Positions 58,212 through 64,000 of a DNA stretch of 64,000 nucleotides are shown one piece after another; positions within the stretch are counted from its first letter, which is position 1, and every line of letters begins with the position of its first letter. The translations under genes and the position numbers were made by a program. The notes below the pieces were generated by a model, which saw only the letters and a list, made by a program, of their open reading frames with translations, had not been told where the DNA came from and searched no databases. Origin of the DNA: Petunia secreta (taxonomy: Eukaryota > Streptophyta > Magnoliopsida > Solanales > Solanaceae); assembly GCA_029990175.1 (NCBI GenBank), contig JARKIP010000005.1, forward strand, positions 49,713,001 through 49,777,000, in the 5' to 3' direction.

Positions 58212-58896
58212 GTAAAAGTTTTGTGTAGGGGCCTGTTTGACGCGCGCTAATTGGTTTGTAGCCGTCAAAAAAAAATTCGCTGAGAAATAGCCACCTCCGG
58301 ACAAATCCCAATATAAATACTGGGGCTTTAAACAAACAAAACTTGTTCAAAGCCTCAGTATTTATACCGGGAAGCTTCAGTAAACTAACCCCAGTATAAA
58401 ATACTGAGGCTTTGAACAAGTTTTGTTCAAGACCCCAACATTTTGTTATGGGACTTTGTATAAAGCTTCAGTCTCATAACAAAATGCTGGGGCTGTGAAC
58501 AAAACATGTTCAAAGCCCCAGCATTTTGTTATGGGACTGAAGCTTTATATATAAAGTCCCATAACAAAATAATGGGATTTATCCCTTTGATGAGACCTTT
58601 TTTATGAGAATAAATTCCTTTATTTTGCTATGGTATAAAGTCACATAACAAAATAATGGGTCCTTTGAACATGTTAGTTCAAGGTCCCATTATTTTGTTA
58701 TGGGATTTCTTCAGTCCAATAACAAAATACTTGGGCTTTGAACAAGTATCTTATTATGGGACTAGTGTGGGGTGTTTTTTCAACGCTGATGGAGCTTAAG
58801 TGTGCGCGTGAATTTTTTGCTATTCTTCAATGAACTTTGAAACAGTGGATAGTCCCCAAGGAGCGCGTCCAAAATTGGCTACTGATCAAAATTACC
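58212..58896. mobile_element. MULE-like MITE in array unit 2 (685 bp)
   Basis: Flanked by a perfect 10-bp repeat CTATTTGCAA (58202-58211, 58897-58906). The unfilled site is seen in unit 1 at 57107-57116. Termini are GTAAAAGTTTTGTGTAGGGG and, inverted, GGTAATTTTGATCAGTAGCC, both leading to ACGCGC. Rich in internal palindromes; no coding capacity. The ORF at 58189-58419 is incidental. Confidence 0.88.
58463..58545. repeat. 83-bp near-perfect hairpin in MITE
   Basis: Arms AAGCTTCAGT(C)TCATAAC... and ...GTTATGGGACTGAAGCTT surround a small loop near 58501-58508; pairing is almost complete. The counterpart in unit 3 (about 60273-60353) has several unmatched changes. Confidence 0.85.
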
Positions 58897-59582
58897 CTAT
58901 TTGCAATGCGTTAGATGAAAACTATAAAGTGGTACAAAATTCTTTGAAGACTAGCCAAATCCAAAAAAAACTCCAAAATTTTATACTGCGATTTGTGAAT
59001 AAAATTTTAAAATCCCAATATTTTATACAGGGATCGCATAAATATGAATCTAATTTTGAACATGTTAGTTCAAAGTCTTAAAAAATACTGGGACTTTACA
59101 TATAAAACTCTGATTTTTGTCTGAAACATAGAACAAAACTCCAGATTTTTTTACTGGAGTCTAGTTCAAAGTTTCAGATGTTTATACCATGGCTAGTCTA
59201 GGTATTGTTTAAGGTCAAGAGGGTGTAAATGTACGATGAAATAATTTAGCTATTTCTCAATAAATTGTGAAATGGTGAACTCACTTAGGGTGTCCAAAAA
59301 TGACTACTCCTCAATTTTCACAAACTTGTATAAAAATTTTATTGCAGCTTTAGCGTGGGTGATTACGCTTTTAGTTTCAGTGACTTGTGGCATTCCAGAA
59401 CTCGACAAGTCTTTTTTGGCAGAAAAAATCCTCTGCTTTTCTTTTCCATTTTCCTTTTTTTATAAGTCTGATTAACACTTATCACGGACCAAAATAACAC
59501 TTTTAAAACTTGCAGATTTTTCTTAAAACAAACATAATAATGATTTCAAACATTCGGAACAACATACATTAAACTCCTCTCC

Positions 59583-59600
59583 GCCCCCCCCCCCCCCCCC
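59583..59600. repeat. Poly-C tract in unit 2 end
   Basis: A long C-run, expanded relative to units 1 (57785-57796) and 4 (62475-62491). Unit 3 has a C-run followed by CG repeats (61374-61400). Confidence 0.9.
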
Positions 59601-60021
59601 TTCCCCGCGTGGCCTTTTCAACTTCTTCACTTCACTTCATCTCCTTTTTCACGCCATATCTAAACCAAATACTCTCAATTTCTCTGTAGTTTTCAAGTAA
59701 TCCGACCAGAAATACAACAAAGTATCTGGGGAGAATGTTGACAGAGATAAAAGGTCAAGCGCTGCCACGGCGGCATCACTTGCAGCACTTGTCATTTTAC
59801 ACTTAAAGTGCTGCCGCCGTGGGTGCACTCAAGTTTAAAACTTGAAGTGTTGTCTCGAGGGAGCACTTACTTAAAATTTGTGAGGCCATTCTTATAAAAC
59901 TATTTTAAGCGAAGTCAATAAGGCATACTATTGCCTAAGGTGTCATAGTTTTGTAAATTACCCAATGTCCAATTCAGTGGTAAAACTTGTGTAAAAGTTT
60001 AGTCCCGCAGCCTATTTGTAA

Positions 60022-60690
60022 GTAAAAGTTTTGTGTAAGGGCCTGTTTGACGCGCGCTAATTGGTTTGTAGCCGTCAAAAAAAAATTCGCTGAGAAATAG
60101 CCACCTCCGGACAAATCCCAATATAAATACTGGGGCTTTGAACAAACAAAACTTGTTCAAAGCCTCAGTATTTATACCGGAAAACTTCAGTAAACTAACC
60201 CCAGTATAAAATACTGAGGCTTTGAACAAGTTTTGTTCAAGACCCCAACATTTTGTTATGGGACTTTGTATAAAGCTTCAGTCGCATAACAAAATGCTGG
60301 GGCTTTGAACAAACTTCTTCAAAGCCCCAGCATTTATTTATGGGACTGAAGCTTTATATATAAAGTCCCATAACAAAACAATGAGATTTATCCCTTTGAT
60401 GAGACCTTTTTTATGAGAATAAATTCCATTATTTTGTTATCGGATAAAGTCACATAACAAAATAATGGGTCCTTTGAACATGTTAGTTCAAGGTCCCATT
60501 ATTTTGTTATGGAATTATTAATACTTGGGCTTTAAACAAGTATCTTGTTATGGGACTAGTCTGGGATGTTTTTCTAACGCTAATGGAGCTTAAGTGTGCG
60601 CGTGAATTTTTGGCTATTCTTCAATGAATTTTGAAACGGTGGATAGTCCCCAAGGAGCGCATCCAAAAATGGCTACTGATCAAAATTACC
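60022..60690. mobile_element. MULE-like MITE in array unit 3 (669 bp)
   Basis: Copy of 58212-58896 at the same unit position, flanked by CTATTTGTAA (60012-60021) and CTATTTGCAA (60691-60700). It arrived by duplication of the unit and not by a new insertion. Confidence 0.88.
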
Positions 60691-62610
60691 CTATTTGCAA
60701 TGCGCTAGATGAAAACTAGCCAGTGGTACAAAATTCTTTGAAGACTAGCCAAATCAAAAAAAATTCCAAAATTTTATACTACGATTTGTGAATAAAATTT
60801 TAAAATCCCAATATTTTATAATGGGATCGTATAAATATGAATCTAATTTTGAACATGTTAGTTCAAAGTCTTAGTTAAAAAATACTGGGACTTCACATAT
60901 AAAACTCTGATTTTTGTCTGAAACATAGAACAAAACTCCAGATTTTTTTACTGGAGTCAAGTTCAAAGTTTCAGATGTTTACACCATGGCTAGTCTAGGT
61001 ATTGTTTAAGGTCAAGAGGGTGTAAATGTGCGATGAAATATAGCTATTTCTCCGTAAATTTTGAAATGGTGAACTCACTTAGAGTGTCCAAAAATGGCTA
61101 CTCCTCAATTTTCACAAACTTGTATAAAAATTTTATTGCAGCTTTAGCGTGCGTGATTACGCTCTTAGTTTCAGTGACTTGTGGTGTTCTGGAACTCCAT
61201 AAGTCTTTTTTGGCAAAAAAGGTCATCTGCTTTTCTTTTCTATTTTCCTTTTTTTATAAGTCTGATTAACACTAATCACGGACCAAATTAACACTTTTAA
61301 AACTTGCAGATTTTTCTTAAAACATACATAATAATGATTTCAAACATTGGGAACAACATACATTAAACTCCTCCCCCCCCCCCCCCCCCCCGCGCGCGCG
61401 CAGCCTTTTCAACTTCTTCAGTTGACTTCATCTCCTTTTTCACGCCAAATCTAAACCAAATACTCTCAACTTCTCTGTGGTTTTCAAGTAATCCGACCAG
61501 AAATACAACAAAGTATCTGGGGAGAATGTTGACAGAGATAAAAGGTCAAGTGCTGCCACGGGGGCATCACTTGCAGCACTTGTCATTTTATACTTAAAGG
61601 GCTGCCCCCGTGGGTGCACTCAAGTTTAAAACATGAAGTGTTGCGCCGAGGGAGCACTTACTTAAAATTAGTGAGGCCATTCTTGTAAAACTACTTAAGC
61701 GAGGTCAATAAGGCATACTATTGCCTAAGGTGTCATAGTTTTGTAAATTACCCAATGTCCATTTTGTGGTAAAAAATTTAGTCTCGCAACCTCTTTGCAG
61801 TGCGCTAGATGAAAATTAGCCAGTAGTACAAAATTCTTTGAAGACTAGCCAAATCCAAAAAAAATTCCAAAATTTTATACTGCGATTTGTGAATAAAATT
61901 TTAAAATCCCAATATTTTATACTGGGATCACTTAAATATGAATCTGATTTTGAACATGTTAGTTCAAAGTCATAGTATAAAATATTGGACTTTACATATA
62001 AAACTCTGATTTTTGTCTGAAACATAGAACCAAACTCCAGATTTTTTTACTGCAGTCTAGTTCAAAGTTTCGGATGTTGATACCATGGCTAGTCTAGGTA
62101 TTGTTTAAGGTCAAGAGGGTGTAAATGTGCGATGAAATAATTTAGCTATATCTCAATAAATTGTGAAATGGTGAACTCACTTAGGGTGTCCAAAAATGGC
62201 TACTCCACAATTTTCACAAACTTGTATAAAAATTTTATTGCAGCTTTAGCGTGCGTGATTACGCTTTTAGTTTCAGTGACTACAGCGTTCCAGAATTCCA
62301 CAAGTCTTTTTTGGCAGAAAATGTCCTCTGCTTTTCTTTTCAATTTTTCTTTTTTTATAAGTCTGATTAACACTAATCATGGACCAAATTAACACTTTTA
62401 AAACTTGCAGATTTTTCATAAAACATAAATAATAATGATTTCAAACATTGGGAACAACATACATTGAACTCCTCCCCTCCACCCTCCCCCCCCTGCGCGC
62501 GGCCTTTTTCAACTTCTTCACTTCATCTCCTTTTTCACGCCAAATCTAAACCAAATACTCTCAACTTCTCTGTGGTTTTCAAGTAATCTGACCAGAAATA
62601 CAACAAAGTA

Positions 62611-62988
62611 TTATATATAAAAGGTAAACAATGTCATGATCATTTAAACTGTAGTGTAAATTTCGAACCTAGGTTTTGTTTTTAATTTTTTCGTCGACAG
62701 TGATTAACGAATACTTTGGGTGTTTGTTTTTGTACAAAAGGTGTAATATTGTATTGAAATTGAATGACATTATGTATTTTAATAGGTAAAGTAGTTCCGA
62801 ACTACAAATGGAATTTTCAATGTTCAACTGAAATTTTTATGCTTTTTACATTTTTTGGTTAAATTGTAATGATTTGAGGGTTTTTGTGAACCAACGCTGC
62901 TTTATCTTGTTGCAAATTGAAGTTATTGTTGTTATGTGTCTTGATGTTCCGAACACCATAGTAGCTGAGGTTCTAAACATCTAATTGG
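62611..62988 (+). other. Leader region of the gene at 62989
   Basis: Follows the last array unit, whose CT-rich end looks like a 5' leader. Contains TTATATATAAAAGG (62611-62624, TATA-like). No ORF; the phrase GTTCCGAAC occurs at 62797 and 62947. Confidence 0.4.
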
Positions 62989-63549
62989 ATGGTAAATTTA
63001 AGACCGAAAAATAAAGATGAAGATGAGCAGAAGAAGCAGCCTACAAAGACTCCCAAGAAGGCAATTTCTAAAAGAAAGGGCCCTTCACCGAAGAAGAAAC
63101 CTGAGAAGCCTACGACTTCAGATTTGGAACGTACTTCTACAAATTTAGAACCTACTCCTAAACGCCCAAGAACAACAAGAACAACTAAAAGAAAATTAGT
63201 TGTGGAGAGTGACGACGATAGCCAAGGAGAAGTAGTAGGTTCACGAAACAAAGGTGATAAACAAGAGGAAAGCCAAAGTGCAGCACCAAGTTACCATCTA
63301 AGTAAAGGTGGGGAGGATTTGGAGAGGGTTGCAGATGAGGGTGAAAGAAGGGTGGATTTAGAAGACGCTGGTATTGATGAACTGTTAAAAAGTGATTTTT
63401 TGAGGACTGGAGAGGAAGATGGTGATCATGAAAAGGAAGAGGAAGATGGCGGTAAAAAAAATGAAGAAGTTGATTATTTAAGTAGAGAAAAAGGAGAAGA
63501 AGTAGAGGGGGAAGCAGATAAGATAGGGGAGAGTCCAAGAAAGCAGTAA
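62989..63549 (+). CDS. Lys/Glu-rich nuclear-type protein, N-terminal exon (partial)
   Basis: ATG at 62989 (MVNLRPKNKDEDEQKKQPTK). Residues 1-70 are Lys/Pro/Thr-rich with nuclear-signal-like KAISKRKGPSPKKKP and TKRKL; residues 70-186 are acidic (Glu/Asp). The ORF stops at 63547, but coding character continues in another frame (SSKRSREEADDVILKSNF ... KLEENQ) to a possible splice donor at 63730 (CAG/GTGATA), so a frameshift is likely. The segment DDVILKSNFL echoes DELLKSDFL further up. The composition is like the N-terminal part of the Ulp1-type MULE gene at 19.4-20.2 kb; the identity is an inference. The gene runs out of the window. Confidence 0.55.
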   Translation: MVNLRPKNKDEDEQKKQPTKTPKKAISKRKGPSPKKKPEKPTTSDLERTSTNLEPTPKRPRTTRTTKRKLVVESDDDSQGEVVGSRNKGDKQEESQSAAPSYHLSKGGEDLERVADEGERRVDLEDAGIDELLKSDFLRTGEEDGDHEKEEEDGGKKNEEVDYLSREKGEEVEGEADKIGESPRKQ

Positions 63550-63729
63550 AAGAAGTAGAAGAGAGGCGGATGATGTAATTTTAAAAAGCAACTTTCTGAA
63601 GGATCGTGAAAAAAGAGTTAAAATAGATGGGGAAGCTGTAAATAATACAGGTGGAAATGTTGAAGAGGAAGCAGGTGAAGAGAAGGAAACTGCTGAAGGA
63701 ACATCTGGATTGAAACTGGAGGAAAACCA
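63541..63729 (+). pseudogene. Continuation of the Lys/Glu-rich exon in shifted frame
   Basis: Open in a frame different from 62989-63549 and equally Lys/Glu-rich. Ends at a splice-donor-like CAG/GTGATAG. Suggests that the gene has lost its frame at about 63540. Confidence 0.45.
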
Positions 63730-64000
63730 GGTGATAGTTGAATTGTTACTTGTTATTGTTCGAAACGCCTATATTGATGTTCTACACTACATATATATGT
63801 TCCCACATATCAGCATTAAGGCTGGTAGATCTCGTTCTGAACACATTACGTGATGTTCCAAACGATTGCTACTGCCGTTCAGAACCTCAGATAAACATGT
63901 TCCGAACATTTATGTTTTCCCTTTAATGTTGATTTACTATCATTGTGATTCATTTATTAATTTTATGCTAAAATTATGTGTAGTATGAAGACGTTGGTCA
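63730..64000 (+). other. Probable intron with GTTCCGAAC-type repeats
   Basis: Non-coding. Variants of TGTTCCGAACA occur near 63757, 63832, 63853, 63874 and 63898. Confidence 0.4.

Larger units (their letters stand above)
56816..62610 (+). repeat. Four-unit tandem array (short-long-long-short)
   Basis: Units begin at GTATCT-like junctions: 56816, 57911, 59722 and 61513, and the array ends near 62610. Unit lengths are about 1095, 1811, 1791 and 1097 bp. The long units are the short unit plus a 0.68-kb MITE at the same place. Each unit contains AGAATGTTGACAGAGATAAA near its start, a recurrent ORF of about 65-75 codons (MVNSLRVSKN..., at 57484, 59272, 61066 and 62168) and, at its end, a C-tract and CT-rich leader-like sequence (CTCCTTTTTCACGCC). 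The ORF is broken differently in each copy and is probably not a gene. Confidence 0.92.

Noticed and set aside
57484..62392. Recurrent ORF MVNSLRVSKN... as a tandem gene family
   Set aside because: Its length and frame differ in each array unit because of indels; repetition of the whole unit explains its recurrence.

Overview
The window is transposon-dense plant DNA. It holds no host gene that I can recognise. Evidence for a plant is the Ty3/gypsy chromovirus of Tekay/Del type (gag-pol ending in a chromodomain, primer site TGGTATCAGAGC), a Tat/Ogre-type gypsy element with extra ORFs upstream of gag, Mutator-like (MULE) transposases, and a Ulp1-like peptidase gene of the kind plant MULEs carry. 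The AT-rich composition and the style of the elements suggest an asterid, perhaps Solanaceae, but that is recall and not proof.

Layout, left to right. 1-8377: Tekay-1 (+), missing most of its 5' LTR at the window edge and interrupted by two nonsense codons. It sits inside the protease region of an Ogre-like element (-) that occupies 8378-19241: protease, gag, two tandem paralogous upstream ORFs, leader, primer site and a 3.46-kb LTR. That element in turn interrupts a very large MULE whose remains run from 19242 to about 48285: an acidic/Lys-rich Ulp1-like gene (+, 19.4-22.5 kb), a 10-kb AT-rich repeat block with a cluster of small related ORFs (-, 23.2-30.7 kb), and a transposase gene (-). 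Within that block lies a solo LTR (23707-26170). The transposase gene is split by an Ogre-type solo LTR (34207-46406, target duplication ATGTC), which itself contains Tekay-2 (-, 34738-43521, target duplication TAATA), an element without reverse transcriptase.

Right of this are a Ty1/copia gag fragment (48.4-48.7 kb) and a complete but degenerate second MULE (49758-53784, 9-bp target duplication GCGGCTCAG). A spacer follows with a small CACTA-like element. Next is a four-unit tandem array (56816-62610) whose two inner units carry the same MULE-like MITE. The window ends in the start of a Lys/Glu-rich gene (62989 to beyond 63730) that resembles the N-terminal part of the Ulp1-type MULE genes.

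The sequence therefore records ordered insertions: MULE, then Ogre-type elements, then Tekay elements. The most original pieces are the small-ORF cluster inside the MULE remains, the doubled upstream ORF of the Ogre-like element, and the short-long-long-short tandem array.
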